Part shown: piece by piece, positions 16,870 to 26,209 of the stretch
Layout: every line of letters starts with the position of its first letter
Position numbering within the stretch: position 1 is the stretch's first letter
Source: Comamonas testosteroni
GTDB taxonomy: Bacteria; Pseudomonadota; Gammaproteobacteria; Burkholderiales; Burkholderiaceae_C
DNA: 64,000 nucleotides
Direction of reading: 5' to 3'
Assembly: GCF_003569915.1 (NCBI RefSeq)
Contig: NZ_KZ984447.1
Location: forward strand, 1 to 64,000
The notes under the pieces: model-generated
Database searches by the model: none
What the model was told of the DNA's origin: nothing
The model's input: the letters and a program-made list of their open reading frames with translations, nothing else
Program-made: the position numbers and the translations under genes

Positions 16870-17823
16870 ATGACGCTGGAATTTTTCACCATATCGATGC
16901 TTAATGGCGTGAGCTATGGACTGCTGCTATTCATGCTCAGCTCCGGACTGACGCTGATCTTTAGCATGATGGGTGTGCTGAACTTTGCACACACCAGTTT
17001 CTATATGCTGGGCGCGTATTTCGCATACACGCTCAGTGGCATTGTGGGCTTCTGGCCTGCACTGTTTATTTGTCCCGTGCTGGTCGGCGTACTGGGGGCG
17101 CTGTTTGAGCGCTACAGCCTGCGCCGCGTGCACAAATACGGTCACGTGCCGGAATTGCTGGTCACCTTCGGTCTGTCCTACCTCATCCTGGAGCTGGTAC
17201 AACTGGTCTGGGGCCGCGGCACGGTGCCTTATGCGCTGCCTTCGGCGCTGCAGGGGCCGTTGTTCACGCTGTACGGGACGCAGTTCCCCAAGTCACGCTC
17301 GTTCGTGATGCTGGTGGCCTTGCTGATGCTGTTTGCCGTCTGGCTGCTGCTGACTCGCACCCGCATTGGCCTGGTGATTCAGGCTGCACTCAAGAACCCG
17401 GAAATGGTGGAAGCGCTGGGCCACAACGTGCCGCGCGTTTTCATGATGGTGTTTGGCGGTGGCTGCGCGCTGGCCGGTCTGGCGGGGGTGATCGGCGGCA
17501 ATACCTATGTGACGGAGCCAGCCATGGCAGCGTCGGTGGGTTCCATCATCTTTGTGGTCGTCGTTGTCGGCGGCATGGGATCTTTGGCGGGAGCCTTCGT
17601 GGCATCTTTACTGATCGGTGTGGTGCAGACCTTTGCCGTGGCCATCGATTGGTCTCTGGCCAGTGCGCTGACATCCTTTGGCCATCCCGTGAATGAATCC
17701 ACGTTTGGCTGGCCGGTACTGCGTCTGACAGTCTCGCAGGTTGCGCCCATTCTTCCTTATCTTTTCCTGGTGCTGATTCTCATCTTCCGCCCCAAGGGTC
17801 TGCTGGGCACAAGAGGAGACTGA
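16870..17823 (+). CDS. livH: Branched-chain amino acid-type ABC transporter permease LivH
   Basis: The 317-residue inner-membrane protein has about eight hydrophobic segments and family markers: GLTLIFSMMGVLNFAHTSFY, the EALGHNVPRVFMMVFGGGCAL coupling region and VGGMGSLAGAFVASLLIG. It forms half of the membrane channel with LivM. The ATG at 16870 lies 124 bp after binding-protein copy 3. LivM follows after 3 bp, so the permease, second permease and two ATPases form one operon. The substrate depends on the binding proteins and is unknown. Confidence 0.92.
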   Translation: MTLEFFTISMLNGVSYGLLLFMLSSGLTLIFSMMGVLNFAHTSFYMLGAYFAYTLSGIVGFWPALFICPVLVGVLGALFERYSLRRVHKYGHVPELLVTFGLSYLILELVQLVWGRGTVPYALPSALQGPLFTLYGTQFPKSRSFVMLVALLMLFAVWLLLTRTRIGLVIQAALKNPEMVEALGHNVPRVFMMVFGGGCALAGLAGVIGGNTYVTEPAMAASVGSIIFVVVVVGGMGSLAGAFVASLLIGVVQTFAVAIDWSLASALTSFGHPVNESTFGWPVLRLTVSQVAPILPYLFLVLILIFRPKGLLGTRGD

Positions 17824-17826
17824 GCC

Positions 17827-19155
17827 ATGAATTCGAAGATTCAAACAACTATGAACACTGGTGCCGCAAAGCAGGAGCACTACCGCTTCAAGCCTCTGAA
17901 TATCGGCCGTTTTGTGGTCTGGAGCCTGTTTGCTCTGGCTCTGATCGTGGCGCCGCTGATCTTCACCAGTTCGCTGGCGCTGACCATGCTCAGCCAGATC
18001 GGCTATCTGATCATCATCTGCCTGTCGTACAACATGCTGTTGGGGCAGGGCGGCATGCTGAGTTTCGGTCATGCCGTCTACACCGGTCTGGGCTCTTTCC
18101 TGGCCATTCACGCCATGAACAAGGCCGCCGCTGGCGCCATGCCTATCCCGCTGGTGCTGATTCCCATCATTGGCGGTCTGGCGGGCATGTTCTTCGCTGC
18201 GTTGTTTGGCTATGTGACGACCAAAAAGTCCGGCACCACCTTTGCCATGATCACCATGGGTTTGGGTGAGTTGGTGGCCTCCATGGCGCTGATGTTCCCT
18301 GAGTTCTTCGGCGGCGAAGGCGGCATCACGACCGACCGTGTCTATGGCAAGTTCTTCGGGCTGGACTTCGGTTCGGGCCTGCAGGTGTACTACCTGATTG
18401 CCGTGTACTGCTTTATCTGCACCGCAGCCATGTTTGCCTTTACGGGCACGCCGCTGGGACGCATGCTGAACGCAGTGCGCGACAACCCTGAGCGCGTGGA
18501 GTTCGTGGGCTACAACACCCAGCGCGTGCGTTACTACGCTTTCATCATTGCAGGCTTTTTTGCCGGTATTGGTGGTGGCCTGACTGCTATCAATTTTGAG
18601 ATCATCACGGCCATGGACAGCGTGAGCGTGGTCCGCTCGGGCAGCTATCTGCTGTTCACCTTCCTCGGGGGGGCCACATTCTTCTTTGGTCCCATCATTG
18701 GTGCCGTGCTGCTGGTGCTGGCCTCCGTGCTGCTGTCCGAGCTGACCAAGGCCTGGCTGCTGTACCTGGGCCTGGTCTTTCTGCTGATGGTGATGTTCGC
18801 CCCCGGAGGCGTGGCCAGCATCATCATGATGAACCTGCGTGTGGCCAAGTTCGGGCACTTCAAGCGCCTGCTCAAGCCATATCTGGGACTGCTGGTGGCC
18901 GGGGCCGTGACGATTGTGGGCGCTGCCTCCCTGATTGAGATGATCTATCACTTGCAGCTCAATGCCGCACTGGGTCCGGTCGTGCCGTTCATGGGCATGA
19001 AGCTCGATACCAGTGCTGCAGCGACCTGGATGATTTCCATCGTGCTGCTGGTAGTGGGCCTGGGCATGCTGGAGGTGGCGCGCCGCGTGACGGCCAAGCG
19101 CTGGGGGCAAATCGAAGAAGCGATTGAAGAGAGCATCAAGAAAGGGGAGGGTTGA
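17827..19155 (+). CDS. livM: Branched-chain amino acid-type ABC transporter permease LivM
   Basis: The 442-residue inner-membrane protein has the LivM core: LSYNMLLGQGGMLSFGHAVY near residue 70 and GRMLNAVRDNPERVEFVGYN in the ATPase-coupling loop. A C-terminal extension (about residues 330-442) with two further hydrophobic helices makes it longer than the usual 320-360 residues. It pairs with LivH. A charged tail ends IEEAIEESIKKGEG. The start is three bases after the livH stop, preceded by AGGAGACTGAGCC. The role of the extension is unknown; similar long LivM proteins occur in betaproteobacteria as far as I recall. Confidence 0.9.
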   Translation: MNSKIQTTMNTGAAKQEHYRFKPLNIGRFVVWSLFALALIVAPLIFTSSLALTMLSQIGYLIIICLSYNMLLGQGGMLSFGHAVYTGLGSFLAIHAMNKAAAGAMPIPLVLIPIIGGLAGMFFAALFGYVTTKKSGTTFAMITMGLGELVASMALMFPEFFGGEGGITTDRVYGKFFGLDFGSGLQVYYLIAVYCFICTAAMFAFTGTPLGRMLNAVRDNPERVEFVGYNTQRVRYYAFIIAGFFAGIGGGLTAINFEIITAMDSVSVVRSGSYLLFTFLGGATFFFGPIIGAVLLVLASVLLSELTKAWLLYLGLVFLLMVMFAPGGVASIIMMNLRVAKFGHFKRLLKPYLGLLVAGAVTIVGAASLIEMIYHLQLNAALGPVVPFMGMKLDTSAAATWMISIVLLVVGLGMLEVARRVTAKRWGQIEEAIEESIKKGEG

Positions 19156-19158
19156 TCC

Positions 19159-19986
19159 ATGTCCAGCGTAGCCATCCATCAACCAACCGAGAAAAGTGCC
19201 GCACAGGCATCTGCCCAGCCCTATGCGCTGGAGCTGCGTGATCTGCGCAAGAGCTTTGGCAAAACCGAGATCATTCGCGGCGCCCAACTGGCCGTGAATG
19301 CCGGTGAGCGCATCGCCATCATTGGCCCCAACGGGGCCGGCAAAAGCACGCTGTTCAATCTGATCAGCGGGCGGTTTGAGCCCACCAGCGGTGAGGTGCT
19401 GCTGCACGGTCAACGCATTGACGGCAAAAAACCGTTCGAGATCAATCGAATGGGGCTGTCGCGCAGCTTTCAGATCACCAACATCTTTCCCAAGCTGTCG
19501 GTGTTCGAGAACCTGCGCTGCGGCGTGCTCTGGAGCCTGGGCTATCGCTACAGCTTCTGGCGTTTTCTCTCCAATCTGCATGACGCCAATGCGCGTGCTG
19601 AAGAGCTGATGGAGATGATTGGCCTGCAGCGCAAACGCGACACACTGGCTGTGAACCTGACCTATGCCGAGCAGCGGGCGCTGGAAATCGGCATCACCAT
19701 CGGCGGTGGCGCCAGCGTCATCTTGCTGGACGAGCCCACTGCCGGCATGAGCAACAGCGAAACCGCACACTTCATTCAGCTCATCAAGAAGGTCACCGAA
19801 GGCAAGACGCTGCTGACGGTGGAGCACGACATGGGCGTGGTCTTCGGTTTGGCCGACAAGATTGCCGTGGTGGTCTATGGCGAAGTGATTGCCTTCGATA
19901 CCCCTGAGCGGGTGCGCGCCAACGCGCGGGTGCAGGAGGCCTACCTGGGCTCTTCTGTCGCAGATCAACAAGCCGGTGGGCACTGA
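19159..19986 (+). CDS. livG: Branched-chain amino acid-type ABC transporter ATPase LivG
   Basis: The 275-residue cytoplasmic ATPase has Walker A GPNGAGKST (near residue 56), a degenerate signature LTYAEQRALEIG, Walker B VILLDEPTAGM and the switch His in VEHDMGVV. It drives the LivHM permease together with LivF. A 20-residue N-terminal extension precedes the nucleotide-binding domain. It starts 3 bp after livM, and livF follows 14 bp later. Confidence 0.93.
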   Translation: MSSVAIHQPTEKSAAQASAQPYALELRDLRKSFGKTEIIRGAQLAVNAGERIAIIGPNGAGKSTLFNLISGRFEPTSGEVLLHGQRIDGKKPFEINRMGLSRSFQITNIFPKLSVFENLRCGVLWSLGYRYSFWRFLSNLHDANARAEELMEMIGLQRKRDTLAVNLTYAEQRALEIGITIGGGASVILLDEPTAGMSNSETAHFIQLIKKVTEGKTLLTVEHDMGVVFGLADKIAVVVYGEVIAFDTPERVRANARVQEAYLGSSVADQQAGGH

Positions 19987-20000
19987 GAAGAGGGCATCAG

Positions 20001-20696
20001 ATGTTGAAGATCAGAGATTTGCATGCCTATTACGGCAAAAGCCATGTGCTGCATGGCGTGGACTTTCAGGTCAATTCTGGCGAGATCGTGGCTCTGCTGG
20101 GCCGCAACGGCTCGGGGCGTTCCACCACGGCCAAAGCCATCATGGGCCTGGTGCACTGGGAAGGCGGACTCGACTGGAAGGGGCAGAACCTCAAAGGCAA
20201 AAAGGCCTATGAAGTCGCTCACCTCGGCATCGGTTATGTGCCGGAAAGCCGAGATGTCTTCCAGAACCTGACCGTGCACCAGAACCTGCTGCTGGGCCAG
20301 AAAGGCAGTGGCAAAGGTAGTCGCTGGGGTTTTGACGATATGTACGAGATGTTCCCGCGCCTGAAGGAGCGCCAGCACACCGAGGCGGGGGTGATGTCGG
20401 GGGGCGAGCAGCAGATGCTCACGCTGTGCCGCACGCTGATGGGAGACCCAGACCTCATCATCATCGATGAGCCTACCGAGGGCCTGGCTCCCAAGATCGT
20501 GGAGCTGGTGGGCGAATACCTCAAAAAGATCAAGGAGCGCGGCGTGTCCGTGCTGCTGATCGAGCAAAAGCTCACCATCGCCATGAACATTTCGGATCGG
20601 GCACTGGTCATGGGCCATGGGCATATCGTTTTTGACGGCACGCCCGAATCGCTCAGAGCCAACGAGAAAGTCCGCAAGGAATGGCTGGAAGTTTGA
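20001..20696 (+). CDS. livF: Branched-chain amino acid-type ABC transporter ATPase LivF, Walker A Lys replaced by Arg
   Basis: The 231-residue ATPase has the LivF layout with signature MSGGEQQMLTLCRTLM, Walker B LIIIDEPTEGLAP and the conserved His replaced locally by a Gln in IEQKLT, which is typical of LivF. The Walker A motif reads GRNGSGRST: the canonical Lys that contacts the beta/gamma phosphates is Arg (codon CGT). The sequence is otherwise intact, so the gene is probably functional in a hetero-dimer with LivG, possibly with one impaired site. It is the last gene of the liv operon. Confidence 0.9.
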   Translation: MLKIRDLHAYYGKSHVLHGVDFQVNSGEIVALLGRNGSGRSTTAKAIMGLVHWEGGLDWKGQNLKGKKAYEVAHLGIGYVPESRDVFQNLTVHQNLLLGQKGSGKGSRWGFDDMYEMFPRLKERQHTEAGVMSGGEQQMLTLCRTLMGDPDLIIIDEPTEGLAPKIVELVGEYLKKIKERGVSVLLIEQKLTIAMNISDRALVMGHGHIVFDGTPESLRANEKVRKEWLEV

Positions 20697-20701
20697 GTCT
20701 C

Positions 20702-20760
20702 CCCCTGAGGCGCTTCGCCTAGGTGCTTGCTCGGCGTCTCTGACTTGGAGTGCTCAGGGG
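20702..20760 (+). repeat. Short REP-like element after livF
   Basis: The stretch CCCCCTGAGGCGCTTCGCC contains a GGCG-CTT-CGCC hairpin and ends near TTGGAGTGC. The same opening and ending blocks frame the longer element at 55065-55168. It probably belongs to a dispersed intergenic family and may act as a transcript 3' stem for livF. Confidence 0.5.
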
Positions 20761-20860
20761 TGTCCCAATCAGGACAAACATTAGTTGCGCGATGCAGCAA
20801 AATCCGGAAAATAAAAACGCACGACCGTTCTTTTCTATTCATTGAACAGGGGACAACAGC

Positions 20861-22960
20861 ATGACTGCTGAATACAAGGTTGACGGCGCAGTTGCCGTCA
20901 TTACATTGAACAACCCGCCAGTCAACGGCCTGGGTCTGTCTACACGCCGAGGCATTGTGGATGGGCTGAACAAGGCGCTGGCAGACGCATCCGTCAAGGC
21001 GATCGTCATCACGGGTGCTGGCAAGGCCTTCTCGGGCGGCGCCGATATCACCGAGTTCGGCAAGGAAGAGGCTTATCGCGAGCCACATCTGATTTCCGTC
21101 ATCCAGCAACTGGATCTGTCCACCAAGCCTTTGATTGCCGCCATTCACACCGTCTGCATGGGTGGTGGTCTGGAGTTGGCTCTGGGCTGCCACTACCGCA
21201 TTGCAGCCCCCGGCACAGCCGTGGCTCTGCCGGAGGTGAAGCTGGGCCTGCTGCCCGGCGCGGGTGGCACGCAGCGCCTGCCACGTGTTCTGGGCGTGGA
21301 AACCGCGCTGAACATGATCGTCAGTGGCGAAGCCGTCAAGAGCGAAATGCTGGCCATGGTCCCCGGCCAGAAACTGTTCACCAAGATGGCTTCCTCGGCA
21401 GAAAACCTGTTGGCCGAAGCCAAGGCCTATGCGCTGGAAGTGGCGGACGTCCGTCCGCTGCAGCGTGTGCGTGATCTGAGCTGCAAGCACCCCCAGGGCG
21501 AGGCGTACTTCGAGTTCGCGGGCACCATGGTGCAAGGCATGTCCAAGAATTTCCCGGCACCCATGCGCTGCCTGGAAGCTGTGAAGAACGCCACCACCAA
21601 GAAGTTTGATGACGGAATGGTGGCCGAGCGTGAAGCCTTCATGCAACTGATGATGACGCCCGAGTCCCGCTCGCTGCGCCACCTGTTCCTGGCAGAGCGC
21701 GCAGCATCGAAGATTGCGGACGTCCCCTCCGACACACCGGTGCGCGACATCAAGGCTGTGGGCGTGATCGGCGCTGGCACCATGGGTGGCGGCATTGCCA
21801 TGAACTTCCTGAACGCCGGTGTGCCCGTCACCATGCTGGAGACCAAGCAGGAAGCGCTGGACCGTGGTGTGGCCACGATCAGAAAGAACTACGAAGCGCA
21901 GGTCAAGAAGGGCAAGCTGTCCCAGGAAAAGTACGACCAGCGCATGGCTTTGCTGAGCACCACGCTGAGCTACGACGACCTGAAGAACGCCGACCTGATC
22001 ATTGAAGCTGTGTTTGAGGAGCTGGGCGTCAAGGAGCAGGTCTTCAAGAAGCTCGACGAAGTGGCCAAGCCCGGCGCCATTCTGGCTTCCAACACTTCCA
22101 CGCTGGACGTGGACAAGATTGCTGCCTTCACCAAGCGTCCTGAAGACGTCGTGGGCATGCACTTCTTCAGCCCTGCCAACGTGATGAAGCTGCTGGAAGT
22201 GGTGCGCGGTGCCAAGACCGGCAAGGACGTGCTGGCCACCGTGATGAAGATCGGCAAGAAGATCAAGAAAACGGCGGTGGTTTCGGGCGTGTGCGATGGC
22301 TTCATCGGCAACCGCATGATCGAGCAGTACTCGCGCCAGGCAGGCTTTTTGTTGGACGAAGGCGCCACGCCCCAGCAGGTGGACAAGGCGATCGAGAAGT
22401 TCGGCTTCGCCATGGGCCCGTTCCGCATGGGCGACTTGGCTGGCAATGACATTGGCTGGGCGATCCGCAAGCGTCGCTACCAGGAAAAGCCGGATATGAA
22501 GTACAGCGCCAGTGCGGACCGCCTGTGCGAGCTGGGCCGCTTCGGTCAGAAGACCGGCGCTGGCTGGTATGACTACGTGCCCGGCAAGCGCGATGCGATT
22601 CCTTCGGACGTCGTCGCCAAGATGATCGAAGAACACCGCAAGTCCATTGGCGTGACGCCACGCAAGATTTCGGACGAAGAAATCGTGCAGCGTCTGGTCT
22701 ACGCCCTGGTCAACGAAGGCGCGCATATTCTGGAAGACGGTATTGCGGGCAAGTCCGGTGACATCGACATGGTGTACCTGACCGGCTACGGCTTCCCGCT
22801 GTGGCGCGGCGGCCCCATGCATTACGCAGGGGAAGTGGGCCTGTTCAATGTGGTGCAAGCCATGGGCCGCTTTGCCCAGAACCCCAATGACGATGCCAAG
22901 TTCTGGCAACCCGCGCCGCTGCTGGCCAAGCTGGCCGCCGAAGGCAAACAATTCAGCTAA
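20861..22960 (+). CDS. Bifunctional enoyl-CoA hydratase / 3-hydroxyacyl-CoA dehydrogenase (FadJ/FadB-like)
   Basis: The 699-residue multifunctional beta-oxidation protein has an N-terminal crotonase domain (about 1-190). Its oxyanion-hole GGADITEF and the two catalytic Glu are in GGGLELALGCHYRIA and LPEVKLGLLPGAGGTQRL. A linker leads to the NAD-binding Rossmann domain from about residue 297 (GVIGAGTMGGGIAMNF), followed by the dehydrogenase C-terminal domains with HFFSPANVMKLLEVV and GDLAGNDIGW. It hydrates 2-enoyl-CoA and oxidises the 3-hydroxy product. The thiolase gene follows 39 bp downstream and completes the cycle. The start follows AGGGGACAACAGC. Confidence 0.93.
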   Translation: MTAEYKVDGAVAVITLNNPPVNGLGLSTRRGIVDGLNKALADASVKAIVITGAGKAFSGGADITEFGKEEAYREPHLISVIQQLDLSTKPLIAAIHTVCMGGGLELALGCHYRIAAPGTAVALPEVKLGLLPGAGGTQRLPRVLGVETALNMIVSGEAVKSEMLAMVPGQKLFTKMASSAENLLAEAKAYALEVADVRPLQRVRDLSCKHPQGEAYFEFAGTMVQGMSKNFPAPMRCLEAVKNATTKKFDDGMVAEREAFMQLMMTPESRSLRHLFLAERAASKIADVPSDTPVRDIKAVGVIGAGTMGGGIAMNFLNAGVPVTMLETKQEALDRGVATIRKNYEAQVKKGKLSQEKYDQRMALLSTTLSYDDLKNADLIIEAVFEELGVKEQVFKKLDEVAKPGAILASNTSTLDVDKIAAFTKRPEDVVGMHFFSPANVMKLLEVVRGAKTGKDVLATVMKIGKKIKKTAVVSGVCDGFIGNRMIEQYSRQAGFLLDEGATPQQVDKAIEKFGFAMGPFRMGDLAGNDIGWAIRKRRYQEKPDMKYSASADRLCELGRFGQKTGAGWYDYVPGKRDAIPSDVVAKMIEEHRKSIGVTPRKISDEEIVQRLVYALVNEGAHILEDGIAGKSGDIDMVYLTGYGFPLWRGGPMHYAGEVGLFNVVQAMGRFAQNPNDDAKFWQPAPLLAKLAAEGKQFS

Positions 22961-22999
22961 GCGCTGCGCCGAGCAATACCCAGAATCAAAGGACAGAAC

Positions 23000-24175
23000 A
23001 TGACATCCGCAGTGATTGTTTCTACCGCGCGTACTCCGCTGACGAAGAGCTGGAAGGGCTCTTTCAACATGACTTACGGCCCCACCATGGGCGCACATGC
23101 AGTCAAGGCTGCCGTGGAGCGCGCAGGAATCGAGGGTGCCGAAGTCGAAGACGTGATCATGGGCATGGCCCTGCCCGAAGGCACGACCGGCGGCAACGTG
23201 GCCCGCCTGATCGCCTTGCGTGCCGGCCTGCCGGTCACGGCCTCGGGCCTGACCATCAACCGCTTTTGCTCGTCGGGCCTGCAGGCGATTGCGCTGGCAG
23301 CCCAGCGCATCATCGCGGGCGAAAACGATGTGCTGATCGCGGGCGGCCTGGAGAGCATCTCCTGCGTGCAGCCCCACCTGAACCCGCACATGGCGTTCGA
23401 CCCCGAACTCACGGCCATCAAGCCCGAGGTGTACTGGAGCATGCTGCAGACGGCCGAGCAGGTGGCCAAGCGCTACAACATCAGCCGCGACGCGATGGAC
23501 GAGTACGGTGCAGCCAGCCAGCAAAAGGCCGCTGCCGCTCAGGCCGCAGGTCTGTTCGATGCCGAAATCGTGCCCGTCACCACCGTGATGGGGGTGGTGG
23601 ACAAGGTGCGTGGCATGGTCACCAAGCAAGTCACCGTCAGCAAGGACGAGGGCATTCGCGAAGGCACGACCAAGGAAGGCATCAGCGGCCTGCGTAGCGC
23701 GCTGCCCGGTGGTCTGATTACGGCAGGCAATGCCAGCCAGTTCTCTGACGGCGCCGGTGCTTGCGCCGTGGTCAGCGAAGAGTACGCCTCGCGCAAGGGC
23801 CTCAAGCCCCTGGGACGCTTCCTGGGCTTTGCCGTCGCTGGTTGCGAGCCTGATGAAATGGGCATCGGCCCGATCTACGCGATCCCCAAGGTGCTCAAGA
23901 AGCTGGGCCTGTCCGTCAACGACATCGACTTGTGGGAGCTGAATGAGGCCTTTGCCGTGCAGGTCATTTACTGCCGTGACTTCCTGGGCATTCCTGCGGA
24001 CAAGCTCAACGTCAACGGCGGCGCGATTGCTCTGGGTCACCCCTACGGTGTCTCGGGCCAGCGCCTGACCGGTCATGCGCTGATCGAAGGCAAGCGCCGT
24101 GGCGCCAAGCGCGTGTGCGTGACCATGTGCATCGGCGGCGGCATGGGCGCAGCAGGCATCTTCGAAGTCCTGTAA
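23000..24175 (+). CDS. Acetyl-CoA C-acyltransferase (thiolase)
   Basis: The 391-residue thiolase has all catalytic residues: nucleophile Cys90 in [16 protein letters not shown], His in [16 protein letters not shown] and the second Cys in [18 protein letters not shown]. It cleaves 3-ketoacyl-CoA in the last step of beta-oxidation, or condenses acetyl-CoA units in reverse. Its position directly after the hydratase/dehydrogenase gene favours the degradative role. A strong intrinsic terminator follows, so the acyl-CoA dehydrogenase downstream has its own promoter. Confidence 0.93.
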   Translation: MTSAVIVSTARTPLTKSWKGSFNMTYGPTMGAHAVKAAVERAGIEGAEVEDVIMGMALPEGTTGGNVARLIALRAGLPVTASGLTINRFCSSGLQAIALAAQRIIAGENDVLIAGGLESISCVQPHLNPHMAFDPELTAIKPEVYWSMLQTAEQVAKRYNISRDAMDEYGAASQQKAAAAQAAGLFDAEIVPVTTVMGVVDKVRGMVTKQVTVSKDEGIREGTTKEGISGLRSALPGGLITAGNASQFSDGAGACAVVSEEYASRKGLKPLGRFLGFAVAGCEPDEMGIGPIYAIPKVLKKLGLSVNDIDLWELNEAFAVQVIYCRDFLGIPADKLNVNGGAIALGHPYGVSGQRLTGHALIEGKRRGAKRVCVTMCIGGGMGAAGIFEVL

Positions 24176-24186
24176 GCGCTCCCGTG

Positions 24187-24222
24187 AAAAAGCCGCAGTC
24201 CCTCCCGGGGTGCGGCTTTTTA
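24187..24222 (+). terminator. Intrinsic terminator after thiolase
   Basis: AAAAAGCCGCA (24187-24197) and TGCGGCTTTTT (24211-24221) pair over 11 bp around a GC-rich loop and end in T residues. Confidence 0.9.
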
Positions 24223-24240
24223 TTTATCTGGTTGATATTG

Positions 24241-24283
24241 TTTTGATAGCTGAATGTCTATATGAATTAAGGACTTCAGCGTG
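24241..24283 (+). repeat. Dispersed GATAGCTG-type repeat, copy c
   Basis: TTTTGATAGCTGAATGTCTA is followed by TATGAATTAAGGACTTCAGC. The ends GCTGAA and TTCAGC pair, leaving the TATGAATTAAGGAC core in the loop. It occupies the leader of the acyl-CoA dehydrogenase gene. The core is shared with the copies at 12.4 and 31.1 kb. Confidence 0.6.
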
Positions 24284-24300
24284 TTTTGACGAGGTTTCCT

Positions 24301-26133
24301 ATGCGCCTGCGCTCTACCATCGATTTCTTGCTCTACGACTGGCTGCAGGCCGAAGATCTGACCCGCCGCACTCGTTTTGCCGATCATTCGCGTGACACTT
24401 TCGATGCGGTGATGGACACCTGCGAGCGCATCGCGCGCGAAAAATACGCGCCTTTCAACCGCACGGTGGACACGCAGGAGCCGCAGTTTGACGGCGAGAA
24501 AGTCATACTGCCCCAGTGCACCTACGATGCGCGCGAAGCCTATGCCGAGTCCGGCATGCTCAGCGCCGCGCAGGACTACGAAATGGGCGGCATGCAACTG
24601 CCCTACACGGTGGAGGCGGCGGCCAATTGCTTTTTTGCCGCAGCCTCGATCAGCATTGGCTCCAATATGCTGACCAGCGGCAACGCCAACGCCATCATGG
24701 TGCATGGCACGGACATGCAGAAAAAAGTCTTTGCCGCCAATGAATTCAATGGGCGCTGGGCAGGCACCATGGCGCTGTCCGAGCCGCAGGCGGGCTCGTC
24801 CCTGTCCGATATCGCCACGCGTGCCGAACCGGATGGCGCGGATTATCAAGGCGATGCGCTGGGCCCGCGCTACCGCTTGAAGGGCAACAAGATGTGGATC
24901 AGCTCGGGCGACCATGAGCTGACCGAAAACATCGTGCATCTGGTGCTGGCCAAGATTCCCGGGCCTGATGGCAAGACCATCCCCGGTGTGAAGGGCATCT
25001 CGCTGTTCATCGTGCCCAAGAAGCTGGTCGATACCGAAGGCCAGCTCACCGGGGAGCGCAACGATGTGGCGCTGGCAGGCCTGAACCACAAGCTGGGCTG
25101 GCGCGGCACGACCAATACGTTGCTGAACTTTGGTGAAGGCAAGTATCCGGTGCACGGGGCTTCCGGTGCAATCGGCTATCTGGTCGGCAAGCCCGGCGAA
25201 GGCCTCAAGTGCATGTTCCACATGATGAACGAAGCCCGCATCTCCATCGGTACGGCCGCGACCATGCTGGGCATGGCCGGTTATCTGGCCAGCCTTGAAT
25301 ATGCGCAAAGCCGTCCCCAGGGGCGCCCGATTGGCGCGGGTGGCAAGGACGCGAGCAGCCCGCAGTCGCGCATCATCGAGCATGCGGACGTCAAGCGCAT
25401 GCTGCTGGCGCAGAAAGCGTACTGCGAAGGCTCGCTGGCGCTCAATCTTTTCTGCGCCTATCTGGTCGATGAGCAAAACACCGGCAGCGAGCAGGAAGTG
25501 GCGGACGCCAAGTTGCTGCTGGAGGTGCTCACGCCCATTGCCAAGAGCTGGCCCAGCGAGTTCTGCCTGGAAGCCAACTCGCTGGCCATCCAGATTCACG
25601 GCGGCTACGGCTATACGCGTGACTTCCCGGTGGAGCAGTACTGGCGCGACAACCGCCTGAACATGATTCACGAAGGCACGCATGGCATTCAGGCCATGGA
25701 CTTGCTGGGCCGCAAGGTCGTCATGGATGGCGGCAAGGGCCTGCAATTGCTGGCGACTCGTATCAACGCCACGATTCAGCGGGCGCTGCAGATCGATGGG
25801 CTGGCCAGCCATGCCAACCAGCTGGCGCGGGCGCTGGCCGATGTGGGTTCTGCCACCAAGACGGCCTGGGCCACGGGCAACCCGCAGGAAGCGCTGGCCA
25901 ATGCAGTGCCCTATATGCAAGCATTCGGCCATGTGGTGCTGGCCTGGATCTGGCTGGATGTGGCACTGGCTGTGCGCGCCAAGGACAATGATCTGGCCAT
26001 TGCCGCCCACCGAGGCAGCATGGCCGCGCAGCGCTACTTCTTCAACTACGAGCTGCCCAAGATCAGCGCCTGGCTGCAGGTGGTCAAATCGCGCGACATG
26101 ACTTGCGCGAATATGGAAGAAGAGGCGTTCTGA
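24301..26133 (+). CDS. Acyl-CoA dehydrogenase (long form, about 600 residues)
   Basis: The 610-residue flavoprotein belongs to the long acyl-CoA dehydrogenase group with an extra C-terminal helical domain (about 470-610). Recognised segments are MALSEPQAGSSLSDI (FAD/substrate contact), the central beta domain with NKMWISSGDHEL, and IHGGYGYTRDFPVEQYWRDN. The likely catalytic Glu is in MIHEGTHGIQAMDLLG. It performs the first step of beta-oxidation. The same group includes DmdC, so a methylthiopropionyl-CoA or fatty acyl substrate is possible. The ATG at 24301 follows GAGGTTTCCT; an upstream TTG in frame is less likely. Confidence 0.92.
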   Translation: MRLRSTIDFLLYDWLQAEDLTRRTRFADHSRDTFDAVMDTCERIAREKYAPFNRTVDTQEPQFDGEKVILPQCTYDAREAYAESGMLSAAQDYEMGGMQLPYTVEAAANCFFAAASISIGSNMLTSGNANAIMVHGTDMQKKVFAANEFNGRWAGTMALSEPQAGSSLSDIATRAEPDGADYQGDALGPRYRLKGNKMWISSGDHELTENIVHLVLAKIPGPDGKTIPGVKGISLFIVPKKLVDTEGQLTGERNDVALAGLNHKLGWRGTTNTLLNFGEGKYPVHGASGAIGYLVGKPGEGLKCMFHMMNEARISIGTAATMLGMAGYLASLEYAQSRPQGRPIGAGGKDASSPQSRIIEHADVKRMLLAQKAYCEGSLALNLFCAYLVDEQNTGSEQEVADAKLLLEVLTPIAKSWPSEFCLEANSLAIQIHGGYGYTRDFPVEQYWRDNRLNMIHEGTHGIQAMDLLGRKVVMDGGKGLQLLATRINATIQRALQIDGLASHANQLARALADVGSATKTAWATGNPQEALANAVPYMQAFGHVVLAWIWLDVALAVRAKDNDLAIAAHRGSMAAQRYFFNYELPKISAWLQVVKSRDMTCANMEEEAF

Positions 26134-26160
26134 TCGCGACAGATCTGCGCTCACCATGAA

Positions 26161-26190
26161 AAAACGGCCCGATTGAATCGGGCCGTTTTG
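26161..26190. terminator. Bidirectional intrinsic terminator
   Basis: AAAACGGCCCGAT (26161-26173) and ATCGGGCCGTTTT (26177-26189) form a perfect 13-bp stem with a TGA loop. It has T runs on both strands and ends both the acyl-CoA dehydrogenase gene and the convergent patatin gene. Confidence 0.92.
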
Positions 26191-26209
26191 CTGTGGAGCA
26201 GCGTAGTGC

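Noticed and set aside
17608..19983. 791-codon minus-strand frame opposite livH, livM and livG, rich in His and Gln
   Set aside because: His/Gln-rich composition is typical of an antisense shadow of membrane-protein codons; the + strand genes have full motifs.
20790..20860. GCACGACCGTTC before the FadJ/FadB-like gene as a TetR/FadR-type operator
   Set aside because: Only one half-site is visible, with no convincing inverted partner.
20234..24076. Very long open frame (1280 codons) on the minus strand opposite livF, the FadJ/FadB-like gene and thiolase
   Set aside because: It is a mirror of strongly biased GC-rich codons in well-supported + strand genes, crosses gene boundaries and shows no protein family features.
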